Assembly (NCBI RefSeq): GCF_900188085.1
Contig: NZ_FZOU01000019.1
Span: 1-32,300 of the forward strand
DNA length: 32,300 nt
Direction of reading: 5' to 3'
Origin: Granulicella rosea
GTDB lineage: Bacteria; Acidobacteriota; Terriglobia; Terriglobales; Acidobacteriaceae
Shown here: piece by piece, positions 24,113 through 32,205 of the stretch
Layout of the letters: every line of letters begins with the position of its first letter
Position numbering within the stretch: position 1 is the stretch's first letter
Program-made: the position numbers and the translations under genes
The notes under the pieces: generated by a model
Database searches by the model: none
Seen by the model: only the letters and a program-made list of their open reading frames with translations
Told to the model about the DNA's origin: nothing

Positions 24113-27100
24113 TCATATCCCAATCCCATATCCTTGCTGCTCCATGCCAAGTCTTGGCAAGTCCTTGGAATGTGAATGCACGCCGCCTTCAGGCATAGCA
24201 AAGTCGAGGGCTTCCCTGACTGTGATGTGCTCCCGGTGCCGATCGTAAAACTGGCCGCTGACACCGTCGATATGGATGTACCGCCCCGTCTCAGTGTGCT
24301 GATAGCTCTGGATGGTTCCCGTCTCCCGCCTCCAGGCAAACTGTTGGGCCTCCTGAGGAGTGACGGCCTCGTTGAGCGGCGTCCAATGCCGGTTGTGCTC
24401 GGCCGTCGTATAAACCTTCTCGGCTGGCTCCCTAACTGCAATCTCCCGCTCTGCTCCTGTAGCAATCTCAGGAACATGGGCGCTCCGGTGCGGGACATCG
24501 AGGCTGAGCGCCTGGGGCAGCTTCTCCCGGTCGCTGGTGAAGATCTGCGCGTCGTGCGCCCCGCGTGAGACCGAAACATACGCCATGCGGTTGTTAATGA
24601 GGTCTTTCGCTCCAAGTTCTGTGTCGATGTGGATGAGCACGCGGTCGGCGGTCTGGCCTTGGCTGGAGTGGCTCGTGACGGCATAGCCATGGTCCAGATG
24701 CGGATGCTCTTTGGGGTCAAGGACAACACTCCGACCACCATCCATCTTCAATGCTATGCGGCCATCGTCGGCGATGGACTGGACCGTACCCAGCTCCCGA
24801 TTGGCGATCTTCAGGTCGTTCGCCGGCGCGGTGAACTGAATCCGATCTCCGACTGAAAACGACCTCTCCTGCTCCTTATAGATGGAGACGCCCTGCTGAC
24901 GGCGTGGGTCGTAGGTTCGTTCGGAGCCATCGGCGCGGACGACGGTGAGCAGATTGTCGGGCGCATCCACGCTCTTGACGCGGGCATACTCGCCCTTCTC
25001 GATGCCGGTCTCCTTGGACGTTCGCGAGTAGAGCAATACGTCATTGAACTGGTAGCGAGCGGCCCAGGTGCGGTCCGCGCCGGTGAGGTCCTGACGGGGA
25101 ACAAGGGCAGTGACCCGGCGTTCCTCGCTGCCGACCAAGCCTCGCTCCTGCAACTCGGAATGAATCCTCGCATTGATCTCGGCGCGGGATCGGTTGTCCG
25201 GAGATACGACCAGCGTATTCTCGGGCGCTCTCGCATACTCCTGTGCGATAGCATCGAGCCGCGCGGCTGGGTCTCGAATCTCATGGACCCGGCCCTGCCG
25301 TTCCAACCCTCCGACAGCTTCCCCGACCTGACCTCGGGCGAGCTGCTCGACCACGGCCTTCAGCTCCGGGTCTCGTTGGCGCACGATCTCATCGAGCTTC
25401 ACCGTCTTCATTCCTGCATCTTGAAGCTGTGCAAACGGACGACCGGCTTCGACGGCTTCATGCTGCCGGATATCGCCGACCAGGAGAACGCGATCGTTGG
25501 GATGAAGCCGGCTTACAAAGTCGTGCATTTGTTTCGTCGACGCAAGCGAGCTCTCGTCGAGTACATAGAGCCTCCTCTCGCCGGTATCGGCCTGCTGGCC
25601 CTTGGCAAGATGAAGTTGCAAGGTCGAGGTCTCCATCCCCGCGCCGCTCAGCTGTTGGGCCGCGCGGCTGGTTGGGGCAAAGCCCTCCACGGTATATCCA
25701 TTCGCCTCGGCACCCTCGCGGATGACGGAAAGGGTCGTCGTCTTTCCTGCTCCGGCTACGCCGTCCAGGCCGACGATCTTCTCCCGGCTTTGGAGGATTT
25801 GATCGGCGGCGCTCCGCTGCGTCGGATTGAGCTGCGGATGTCGTTCGATGACCTCGGTCCGGGTCCGCGGCTCGACCAGAGGAGCGTTGCCGAGCGCTGT
25901 TCGGTTTCCCTCCTGCATCCGCGCGACGGTCTCTTTTTCCATGCGCAGCATGGCAGCGGTCGTGTACTGCTTACCAGCCGCTCCCGGTGGACCATCGACC
26001 ACACGAAACTCTCCTTGCGCAGTACGGCGGTCAAACTCGGCCCGCAGTTGGCTGGCACTCGCCTGCCCCATGCTCCGGTCCATGGCAGCTTGCAGGATGA
26101 CTCGCTCATCCTGCACGGCGGAACGCTCGAAGGTGTGATCGCGAGCATAGGTAACTGCTTGTTGAGCCATCTTCGGAGAGTCCGCCTCCTGACGGTGGCC
26201 ATGCGCCAGAGCTTTCGAGACGACCCAATCGGCCTGATAGCCATACTGCGCGGCCAGCTCGCGATGGCGATGCAGCACCTCAGTCGGCGACTGGATCTCC
26301 TTCGCATCGCGCGTTCGGTGCGCGGCAACCTGGGCCGCACCGGCTCCCTCGCGACCGATCTCGTGGAGGTGCGACTTAATCTGCTCCCGCCTTGGACTCA
26401 ACGCCTCCAGATACTCCTGGCTGTAACCCTTGATCTCAGGCTGGCCATGCTTGCCACGCTCAATCTCATAACCGAGATCCTGAAGACGGCTGGCAAGCTC
26501 TGTCCGGTAAACCGCTGTTGAGAATTGTTGAGATCCGAACAGGCTGCGCGCATCGAGGGCTCTGGTCTGGCCGTTCTCGCGTTCGGTGACATTGAAGATA
26601 ACGGCATGGGTGTGGAGCTGCGGCGCGGCGTAGCCGTCGACGGGTCGTGCGGTGTCATGCTCGAAGGTCGCGGCGGCGAACTTGCCGGTCAGCTCCGGGG
26701 CGTTCACATTGCCGAGCCGAGCCTGCGTGTATCGCTCCAGCTCCCCCAAGGCGACACGGACGCTCTCCCGGTGCGCCTCACGCACACGCTCGTCGCCTCC
26801 GACCAGGGCTGTGAGCGAAACCGACTTTGGAGCCGAGAACGTGGCATCCCATCCGGCGCGATGCTCGACCGAGGTCACCTCTCGGCCGAACTGATTTTCG
26901 TAGGTCTTGGCGGGCTGATGCCGCACCATCGGCTCCAGCGTCTCCGGATGCTGTCCCTCGGTCAGGCGAGCAAACTGTTCGGAGCCGACTGGCCCTTTAA
27001 GCCCCCACTGCTGGGCGAGCTTGCCCTGCCATTCGCTGTGACCCTGTTGATCCCGGCTCCAATAGTTGGCTTCCTTCGCTGCGAACTCCCGGGCATGGTA

Positions 27101-27145
27101 CGTCCGCGCCTGACCACCGGAGAGCGGTTTGGAGATCGTCAGCAT
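24113..27145 (-). CDS. MobF-type conjugative relaxase-helicase
   Basis: A 1010-residue protein of the TrwC/TraI class. It nicks one strand at oriT, stays bound through a tyrosine and unwinds the plasmid for transfer. The relaxase domain (1-300) has candidate nucleophiles Tyr16 and Tyr28, the block FSAPKSVSLTALVGGDERV and a three-His metal site (FEHDTAR with His163; QLHTHAVIFN with His178 and His180). The helicase part has Walker A GVAGAGKTTT (about 462-471), Walker B-like VLDES (528-532) and late motifs YAVTSHSSQGQT and AYVSVSRGAHDAQIFT. All are intact. The C-terminal 130 residues look like a flexible tail. Divergent from the HTH gene at 27279, with which it shares a 133-bp control region. 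Confidence 0.93.
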   Translation of the reverse strand: MLTISKPLSGGQARTYHAREFAAKEANYWSRDQQGHSEWQGKLAQQWGLKGPVGSEQFARLTEGQHPETLEPMVRHQPAKTYENQFGREVTSVEHRAGWDATFSAPKSVSLTALVGGDERVREAHRESVRVALGELERYTQARLGNVNAPELTGKFAAATFEHDTARPVDGYAAPQLHTHAVIFNVTERENGQTRALDARSLFGSQQFSTAVYRTELASRLQDLGYEIERGKHGQPEIKGYSQEYLEALSPRREQIKSHLHEIGREGAGAAQVAAHRTRDAKEIQSPTEVLHRHRELAAQYGYQADWVVSKALAHGHRQEADSPKMAQQAVTYARDHTFERSAVQDERVILQAAMDRSMGQASASQLRAEFDRRTAQGEFRVVDGPPGAAGKQYTTAAMLRMEKETVARMQEGNRTALGNAPLVEPRTRTEVIERHPQLNPTQRSAADQILQSREKIVGLDGVAGAGKTTTLSVIREGAEANGYTVEGFAPTSRAAQQLSGAGMETSTLQLHLAKGQQADTGERRLYVLDESSLASTKQMHDFVSRLHPNDRVLLVGDIRQHEAVEAGRPFAQLQDAGMKTVKLDEIVRQRDPELKAVVEQLARGQVGEAVGGLERQGRVHEIRDPAARLDAIAQEYARAPENTLVVSPDNRSRAEINARIHSELQERGLVGSEERRVTALVPRQDLTGADRTWAARYQFNDVLLYSRTSKETGIEKGEYARVKSVDAPDNLLTVVRADGSERTYDPRRQQGVSIYKEQERSFSVGDRIQFTAPANDLKIANRELGTVQSIADDGRIALKMDGGRSVVLDPKEHPHLDHGYAVTSHSSQGQTADRVLIHIDTELGAKDLINNRMAYVSVSRGAHDAQIFTSDREKLPQALSLDVPHRSAHVPEIATGAEREIAVREPAEKVYTTAEHNRHWTPLNEAVTPQEAQQFAWRRETGTIQSYQHTETGRYIHIDGVSGQFYDRHREHITVREALDFAMPEGGVHSHSKDLPRLGMEQQGYGIGI

Positions 27146-27278
27146 GGGCCCACCAAGATTTTATTCCTGTACGCTACGCAACGAACACCTGCAGTGACGG
27201 GAAATCAGATGGTGCTATGTCGAGGAAGGCGTCAAAAGCCTTGACACATTAATTAGTATTTGGAAAACTTTCTCATAT

Positions 27279-27518
27279 ATGGAGACGAGTTCCACGCGGC
27301 GGGCGGCACAGATACTCGGTATCAGTGGAAGCACACTGGACCGTTATCTTCGCATCGGCAAGATCCCCGCACCGAAGTCGGTCGAAATCAGCGGCAGGCG
27401 GATGTATCTCTGGACGGCAGAGGATATCGAACGCGTACGCGAGCTGCTGCCGACGATTGAAGACGGTCGAACCACCCGTCACCAGAAGGCAAGGGAGAGC
27501 AAGAATAAAGCTCCCTAA
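27279..27518 (+). CDS. Small MerR/excisionase-like HTH protein
   Basis: A 79-residue DNA-binding protein. RRAAQILGISGSTLDRYLRIGKIPAPKSVEI is a winged-helix/MerR-type (HTH_17) pattern, followed by the wing RRMYLWTAEDIERVREL and a basic tail. There is no clear ribosome-binding site before ATG 27279, so it may be leaderless or start elsewhere. A TTGACA at 27241 could be a -35 box, but I see no -10 at normal spacing. Divergence from the relaxase gene suggests it controls both. An excisionase role is the alternative. Confidence 0.7.
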   Translation: METSSTRRAAQILGISGSTLDRYLRIGKIPAPKSVEISGRRMYLWTAEDIERVRELLPTIEDGRTTRHQKARESKNKAP

Positions 27519-27535
27519 AACCAGAGCGGGACGCA

Positions 27536-27553
27536 CCGGTGCTCGAACACCGG
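27536..27553 (+). other. Small hairpin between HTH gene and next gene
   Basis: CCGGTG-CTCGAA-CACCGG is a perfect 6-bp stem with a 6-nt loop, 18 bases after the HTH gene stop. There is no T-run, so it is not a classical terminator. It may be an attenuator or an mRNA stability element. Confidence 0.35.
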
Positions 27554-27591
27554 ACGCGCCCCTAACCGCACGTCGCCCCAGGAGGCAACGC

Positions 27592-28038
27592 ATGGCTACT
27601 CACCACGTTACACCGCACCGAACGCAACCGCAGCCCTTCCACAAGCCCTCGCTCTATGAAGCGATCTTCGCCCTGAACCGGGATATGGGTTTGGTGATCG
27701 ACGATTTCAACCGGCTGCGCGAGTTTCGCTTCAGCCGCCGGTACATCGACGCCTTCATCGTCAAGATGGAAGAGCTGAGATCGTTCGCCAATGGCGAGCT
27801 TTTAGAACGCCAACAAAACCGCGAGGAGAAGGATAGCTTTCATTTCAGCAACCTCGACCGCAGATTCGAGCAGCGCTTCAAGGACCCTAACGACGTACTG
27901 ATCGACGCCAAACGACGCCAGGAACAGATTGCCGCCGAGGAGCAGGCCATTCTCCTACGGGCCGACCGGATTCGCCGGCAACGCGCGGCGGAGAAGAGGC
28001 ACGACGATAACGGCGGGACAGTCGTCGAACCGGAATAA
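27592..28038 (+). CDS. Hypothetical helical protein in the mobilization module
   Basis: A 148-residue protein from ATG 27592 with a perfect AGGAGG six bases upstream, so it is well translated. After a polar start it is almost entirely helical and charged: SLYEAIFALNRDMGLVIDDFNRLREF, YIDAFIVKMEELRSFANGELLER, then a long Arg/Glu/Ala-rich coiled coil ending in RRQRAAEKR. There is no enzymatic motif. It sits after the HTH gene and converges on the coupling-protein gene with a 3-bp gap. A structural or relaxosome-associated role is possible, but only context suggests it. Confidence 0.65.
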   Translation: MATHHVTPHRTQPQPFHKPSLYEAIFALNRDMGLVIDDFNRLREFRFSRRYIDAFIVKMEELRSFANGELLERQQNREEKDSFHFSNLDRRFEQRFKDPNDVLIDAKRRQEQIAAEEQAILLRADRIRRQRAAEKRHDDNGGTVVEPE

Positions 28039-28041
28039 CCC

Positions 28042-29982
28042 TCAATCGAGCGGCTTCCATTCCCGTCCCGCACTGTCCTTCTTCTTGAAGGCGGACTTGC
28101 GCGGCTCCGGCTCAGCGTCCTCGATCTCAGGAGGAGGCGGGCCGGGGATGGAAGCTGGCTCCGGCACGGCAGTGGGAGGGGGCAATGGTCTCTGCTCCGG
28201 GATCGTCATCGCTCGCTCGATAAACTCCGGCTGCAGGCTACGTCGGGCAACATAGGCAAACCTGACCGGTGTGACCCGATTCTCCTGTTTGATGAAGCCA
28301 TGCAGCGGTTCTAGGCCGGCGATCTCGGAGGCCATGACGAGAGGTTTGTTGGCAATCTCCAGCGAAAAGCTCTTCTGACTGCCAAGCAATTTGGGCGTCC
28401 GGGACTCCTTGAGACGCTCGACTTCGACCTCGCCTAGCGTCTCCGAGACCCACTTCGCCGCGCGCGGTTCGGAGGTCTTGAAGAAGATCTTCGTGGCCGG
28501 CTGCGAGAGCATCACCTCCGCGTCTTGACCATATCGTTTTTCGAGCTGGCTGCGTCCCTGGAAGCCGAGAACGACGGGATTGCCGTACTTCCGGTTTTCG
28601 GTCACGGCGGTGTGGAGCTGCGGCAGCTTATTGAGGCTGGCCAACTCGTCGAGGACAAACCAAACCGCCTTCGCCGGGTTCACACATGGCTCCATCATGC
28701 GCAGAATGAAGAGGTCGAGCCATGCGGAATGCAGCGGCCGAATGCGCTCACGCAGCGCTGGCCGTGAGGTCAGAAAGACCCACCGCGTCCGCTCGAATCT
28801 CCACGTGCCGGTGCTGAACCATTCCTCCGATTCCTCGCCCGTGGGCAGCAGGTCCAGGCTGTCGGCGATCAGGTTGAGACTAGCAAGAACACCGGCTCTC
28901 TGCGGACCCGCGTTGCGGTCGAGGTAGGCGGCCTGAGGCGTTCCTTCGAGTCGCCGTTCGATCTCGGCTGGGTCGGCCATCCACTCCAGAAGCGTCGCGA
29001 CCGAGCCTCCTTTTCTGAGCAGACTTGCCAGAACGCGACGCGGCGCATCGGTAAAGAATCCGTTTTCGGACTGCTTCTCGGGAAGCATCGCGGCGGCGAT
29101 GGCGTCCTCGACGCCGCGCCCGTCGAGCTCCGCCTGCAGGTTCCAGAACGGACAACGGGCGTCGAGCGGATTCAGGATCAGATCGCCACGCTTGGGCTGG
29201 TAAAACTCCTGGACGAACTCGCCTGCCGGGTCGTAGACGATGGCGGTCTCGCCACACCGTTGGACCTGGCGGAGGATCTGCCGCATCGCATTCGACTTGC
29301 CGCTTCCGGTGTCGCCCATGAGCAGGATATGGCTGGCCAGAAGCTCTTGAGGAATCGGGAAACCCGGCGCAAACGGTCCCAGCTTCGACGCCACACGAAG
29401 GCGAATTCCTCCGCCTCTTTCCTTCAGCTTGGCGACGAAGGAAGAGATCAACTCCGGGCCCCTGGTCCTTCGTCCATGGCGCTCCTCGTGGCTGGATTGG
29501 CTGCTGAACTTCGCCCGGAGCGCGAGATAAAGCAGGAACAAAGCAGCTCCTCCGCACAGCGGCGTCACCATCGTCCGGGCAAGGCTTTGTCCCGCAAAGA
29601 ACTGCGCCTGAAGCACCGCTCCCTCGTCCTGCGAACTGTCCCTTTGTCGCGCGCGAAGTAGGCCGGTCCACCCCTGGGACTGGGCCATGGGCGAGAGAGC
29701 CAGCGGCACCTCTCGCCTACCTGTGAATGCGACGACATCGGCATCGGCGGCGAGCTGCGGACTGCGCCCCGGAGCCGTCTTCCAGATCCACCAGACGGGG
29801 ACGATTCTGGCGGTACCTTCACTCAGCCCAATCGCCAGGTAGGTCGGAAAATACTGCTTCTGGAGCGGCGACAGTGTGAGCGAAAACCAGAGGGTGAAGC
29901 TCGCCGCGAAACTACCGCACAGCAGAAGCAGGGTAACGAAGACACCAGTCCAACGACGCCGGAACTGCAACGGCCGGGGCAT
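28042..29982 (-). CDS. Type IV coupling protein (VirD4/TraD/TrwB-like)
   Basis: A 646-residue membrane ATPase that hands the relaxase-DNA complex to a type IV secretion channel. It has two N-terminal membrane segments (about 12-37 and 136-156). The AAA domain has Walker A GDTGSGKS (223-230), IVYDPAGEFVQEF, Walker B-like AVWFVLDELASLNKLP and the QGRSQLEKRYG motif of coupling proteins. The C-terminal tail is Pro-rich and acidic, then Lys-rich. Its ATG lies immediately after the TAG of the upstream gene, so the two are coupled. No VirB-type channel gene occurs on the molecule, so it must borrow one from another element. Confidence 0.9.
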   Translation of the reverse strand: MPRPLQFRRRWTGVFVTLLLLCGSFAASFTLWFSLTLSPLQKQYFPTYLAIGLSEGTARIVPVWWIWKTAPGRSPQLAADADVVAFTGRREVPLALSPMAQSQGWTGLLRARQRDSSQDEGAVLQAQFFAGQSLARTMVTPLCGGAALFLLYLALRAKFSSQSSHEERHGRRTRGPELISSFVAKLKERGGGIRLRVASKLGPFAPGFPIPQELLASHILLMGDTGSGKSNAMRQILRQVQRCGETAIVYDPAGEFVQEFYQPKRGDLILNPLDARCPFWNLQAELDGRGVEDAIAAAMLPEKQSENGFFTDAPRRVLASLLRKGGSVATLLEWMADPAEIERRLEGTPQAAYLDRNAGPQRAGVLASLNLIADSLDLLPTGEESEEWFSTGTWRFERTRWVFLTSRPALRERIRPLHSAWLDLFILRMMEPCVNPAKAVWFVLDELASLNKLPQLHTAVTENRKYGNPVVLGFQGRSQLEKRYGQDAEVMLSQPATKIFFKTSEPRAAKWVSETLGEVEVERLKESRTPKLLGSQKSFSLEIANKPLVMASEIAGLEPLHGFIKQENRVTPVRFAYVARRSLQPEFIERAMTIPEQRPLPPPTAVPEPASIPGPPPPEIEDAEPEPRKSAFKKKDSAGREWKPLD

Positions 29983-30387
29983 CTATTGCGCCTCCGTTGG
30001 AACATCCTCAAGACGCCGCAGCATCTCTTCGGCTTTGCCTTCCTTGATGGCGTCGGCGTGCTTCACGATCCGCTGGACCGTCTCTTCGGGAAGGTCGGAG
30101 GCAGCGGCGATCAGGTTCTGAACGAGCGAACGGAGGCCGAGAATCTCGGCCAGCAGCGTCGCATCGGGCACCGATTTCTTTTTCCGCGCAGGCCGCTTCA
30201 GGTGAAGCAGAATCGCCTCGCGCATCCACTCGGCGCACGTCTGGCCGGCGAGTTGAGCGGCTGCTTCGATGGCCTTGATCTCGGCGGGCGGGAGCCGCGT
30301 CGCAATCGTTTTGAGAGCCAGAGAAGGCTTCGGCTCCGCCTGCGAAGTTGCGATACCGAGCGATGCGGGGATGCGAAGAAGTGGCAT
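29983..30387 (-). CDS. Ribbon-helix-helix relaxosome accessory protein candidate
   Basis: A 134-residue protein read from ATG 30387; the start is not firmly fixed because no strong ribosome-binding site precedes it. Residues of about 25-65 (ALKTIATRLPPAEIKAIEAAAQLAGQTCAEWMREAIL) fit a ribbon-helix-helix DNA-binding domain: a beta strand, then two helices. A helical segment follows. In MobF plasmids a small RHH protein such as TrwA binds oriT and represses the transfer operon. The gene lies directly upstream of the coupling-protein gene and 75-190 bp downstream of the CGTAAACG palindromes, which are its probable binding sites. Confidence 0.65.
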   Translation of the reverse strand: MPLLRIPASLGIATSQAEPKPSLALKTIATRLPPAEIKAIEAAAQLAGQTCAEWMREAILLHLKRPARKKKSVPDATLLAEILGLRSLVQNLIAAASDLPEETVQRIVKHADAIKEGKAEEMLRRLEDVPTEAQ

Positions 30388-30461
30388 CAGGAGCCCCCGG
30401 GATACGACCTGCACAACGCTATGAGGGATACGATTCAGGTCGACTTCGGGGAGATGTCTAG

Positions 30462-30576
30462 CGTAAACGCTCGCTAACGACCGTTTACGGTGGTGGCGAA
30501 GTCGTTGATTCCAAGGCGGCCGCTCGGAAGAAATGACTCGCAGCCGCCATGCTGGCTTCGTAAACGGTCGTTTACG
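30462..30576. other. oriT: Candidate oriT with CGTAAACG palindromes
   Basis: CGTAAACG occurs with its complement CGTTTACG twice: at 30462-30469 / 30482-30489 (12-bp spacer) and at 30559-30566 / 30569-30576 (2-bp spacer). The region has no credible gene and precedes the RHH accessory gene of the mobilization module. Paired inverted repeats beside accessory and relaxase genes are typical of oriT. The nick site itself cannot be identified by eye. They may also be only operators. Confidence 0.5.
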
Positions 30577-30669
30577 GGCATCGCCCTCCGATGGCAAAGT
30601 CGGCCTAACGTGCTGATTCAAGACACGTTCACGGCTGGAAACGCCAGGTATCCCTACAGTATCCCATTG

Positions 30670-30708
30670 GGGGTGACGTGTCAGGATTTCTTCCGCTGCA
30701 AAGCAGCG
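30670..30708. repeat. Right member of the inverted pair flanking the mobilization module
   Basis: GGGGTGACGTGTCA (30670-30683) is the exact complement of 24068-24081. AAGCAGCG (30701-30708) is the exact complement of 24044-24051. The gaps are 17 and 16 bases. CGCTGC-AAA-GCAGCG also forms a small hairpin here (30694-30708). Confidence 0.6.
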
Positions 30709-30721
30709 TTCTTTGGCTTCG

Positions 30722-30760
30722 AGTGCCACCCCGGACCTCGTGGACGGGGTGGCACTTTGT
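30722..30760 (+). terminator. Strong hairpin with T-rich tail
   Basis: AGTGCCACCCCG (30722-30733) pairs perfectly with CGGGGTGGCACT (30745-30756) across an 11-nt loop, followed by TTGTT on the plus strand. It resembles a factor-independent terminator, but no plus-strand gene ends here. It may insulate the HAD region from the transfer region, or act on an unseen plus-strand transcript. Confidence 0.55.
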
Positions 30761-30867
30761 TAGGGACAGTGTCAGAGGCTCATCAACGTTCGGATGCTTC
30801 CGAAAGAACGCAGGAGAGAGCATGGGATTCATGCAGATGACCAACCACGAAACGGGGATTATCCCAC

Positions 30868-31598
30868 TCACGCAGGCGAGTCGCTTCCGCGCATGAGTGC
30901 GGGGAAAAAGATCTGGAGCGTTGCCATCTCGTCGAAGCGGACTTCGATCTCGTCGAGGCGCGCAACGATCCAGTCCGCCTGCTGCAACTCTTCGACTGGA
31001 TGCGAGGTCGCGACTGCGAGCACCTTGCACCCGGCAGCATTCGCGGCTCGGATGCCTGCGGGCGCGTCTTCGAGGACGAGACATTCCTCGGGTCGGCGGG
31101 AGAGCAGAGCGGCACCCTTGCGATAGCACTCCGGGTCTGGTTTACCCTGAGCCACCATGTCGCCGGAAACGACTCGCTGCGGTGCCACGATCCGCACCGC
31201 AGCGAGTCGGCTACGCATGATCTTCTCCGATGCGGAGGTGACGACCGTCCATCGGTACGGGGGCAGTCCGGTGAGCAACTCCCGTGCTCCGGATAGGCGA
31301 AGATCGTATGTTCCTCTTCTCCCGCGAACTAGTCGAGTTCGGCGAGGTGGGCTTCGATAGCGGGACGGTCGAGCGTCTGGAAGTGATCGCGAATCGTGTC
31401 GGCGGCACGGCGACCGTGCGTCCGTTTCAAGTCGAACGACTGGCCAGGGAGATGCCGCCCCGCCCACCGGGTCCAGCACCGCTCGTCGCCCAGGGTCGAG
31501 CTGACGAGAATGCCATCCATGTCGAAGAGCAGACCGCCGACAGCAATTTCGACCGCAAACGTCGCACGTCGTACGGGCTCTCTGACGGTTGCACTCAT
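30868..31598 (-). pseudogene. HAD-superfamily phosphatase, disrupted
   Basis: Relatives are beta-phosphoglucomutase or sugar-phosphatase-like HAD hydrolases. The gene starts at ATG 31598, which overlaps the stop of the preceding small gene (TGATG). The N-terminal part has the nucleophile motif GGLLFDMDGILVSS. A TAG at 31329-31331 interrupts it after AHLAELD. The same frame resumes as FAGEEEHTIFAYP, and a one-base loss near 31290 then shifts to GARELLTGLP. The remainder is well conserved: VVTSAS (motif II), GKPDPECY (motif III lysine) and LVLEDAPAGIRAANAAG (motif IV). One nonsense codon and one frameshift make it non-functional as written. A plasmid-borne sugar phosphatase is unexpected, so it may be chromosomal cargo. 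Confidence 0.85.
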
Positions 31599-31813
31599 CA
31601 GGAAAGCGTACCAGTCTCGGGCGTCGAATCGCCATGGTCGTCGGCCCAAAGCCGCGCCTGCCGGGCTTCGATTCCCATTCGATCCAGCTCGGCGATGCGC
31701 AGACGCCATTTGTCGACCAGCTTCGCCGCCTGGCAGTGTCGCCGCTCGGCGCGGGCCAGCATCCGTTCCGCGTGAACCCGCTGCTTCTCTGGAGGCATTC
31801 CGCTCACGATCAC
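31598..31813 (-). CDS. Small basic helical protein, unknown
   Basis: A 71-residue frame from GTG 31813; an ATG at 31798 (MPPEKQRVHAER) is an equally good start. The sequence is strongly helical (AERMLARAERRHCQAAKLVDKWRLRIAELD) with no known motif. Its stop overlaps the start of the HAD gene, and it follows the AT-hook-like gene by 12 bases, so the three probably form one minus-strand transcript. A real gene is supported by the overlap and the codon pattern, but no function can be given. Confidence 0.5.
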   Translation of the reverse strand: MIVSGMPPEKQRVHAERMLARAERRHCQAAKLVDKWRLRIAELDRMGIEARQARLWADDHGDSTPETGTLS

Positions 31814-31825
31814 TAAGACGCCGCT

Positions 31826-32185
31826 CTAGGTTTCGGTTGCCGGAGCAAGGGCTAGAGTCGTCTTCTTCCTGGCAGTCTTTTTAGCCGCAGGCTTGGCAGA
31901 TACGCTGGCTCTCTTCTGTGCCGCCCAACGCGCCTTCTGCGCTGCGGCAATCCGTGCCTTGCCTTCGGGGCTCAACGTGCGCTTGGCCACCTTCTTCGCC
32001 ACGGGTGCAAAGGCTCCAGACTTCTTGTTGACGGAACCTTTCGGGCGGCCACGGCGCTTGCCGGAAGACTGCTTCGCGGTTGCGATGGCGGGATCATCGG
32101 TGTTGGTACCAACGAGTAGATCCCGAGCCTGCTGCAACTGCCTGATCTGCGCGTCGATCGCTTCCAGTATTGCGTTTGTATTCAT
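31826..32185 (-). CDS. AT-hook-like basic DNA-binding protein
   Basis: A 119-residue protein from ATG 32185, with GAGG just upstream. Residues 1-26 form a short coiled coil (ILEAIDAQIRQLQQARDLL). Then comes an AT-hook core, GKRRGRPKGSVNKKSG, which would insert into the minor groove of AT-rich DNA. The C-terminus is Lys/Ala-rich like histone H1 tails (SPEGKARIAAAQKARWAAQ, PAAKKTARKKT). Such proteins occur widely in acidobacterial genomes and may act as nucleoid-associated or silencing proteins. Here it could help condense or silence the plasmid. In the circle, ardC lies directly downstream of its promoter side, on the same strand. Confidence 0.75.
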   Translation of the reverse strand: MNTNAILEAIDAQIRQLQQARDLLVGTNTDDPAIATAKQSSGKRRGRPKGSVNKKSGAFAPVAKKVAKRTLSPEGKARIAAAQKARWAAQKRASVSAKPAAKKTARKKTTLALAPATET

Positions 32186-32205
32186 GTAGCCTCACCGCAA
32201 GAATA

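Noticed and set aside
25160..26521. 453-codon open frame on the plus strand
   Set aside because: It lies wholly antisense to the relaxase gene, whose motifs are all intact. The translation has no domain pattern, and long antisense frames are common in GC-rich genes.
27531..27558. tRNA-like arm (GGTGCTCGAACACC)
   Set aside because: The hairpin resembles a T arm, but there is no acceptor, D or anticodon arm around it.
30388..30729. N-terminal extension of the RHH gene to 30729
   Set aside because: The extension is Arg/Pro-rich, unlike a folded protein, and would translate the CGTAAACG palindromes. The ATG at 30387 keeps the whole RHH domain.
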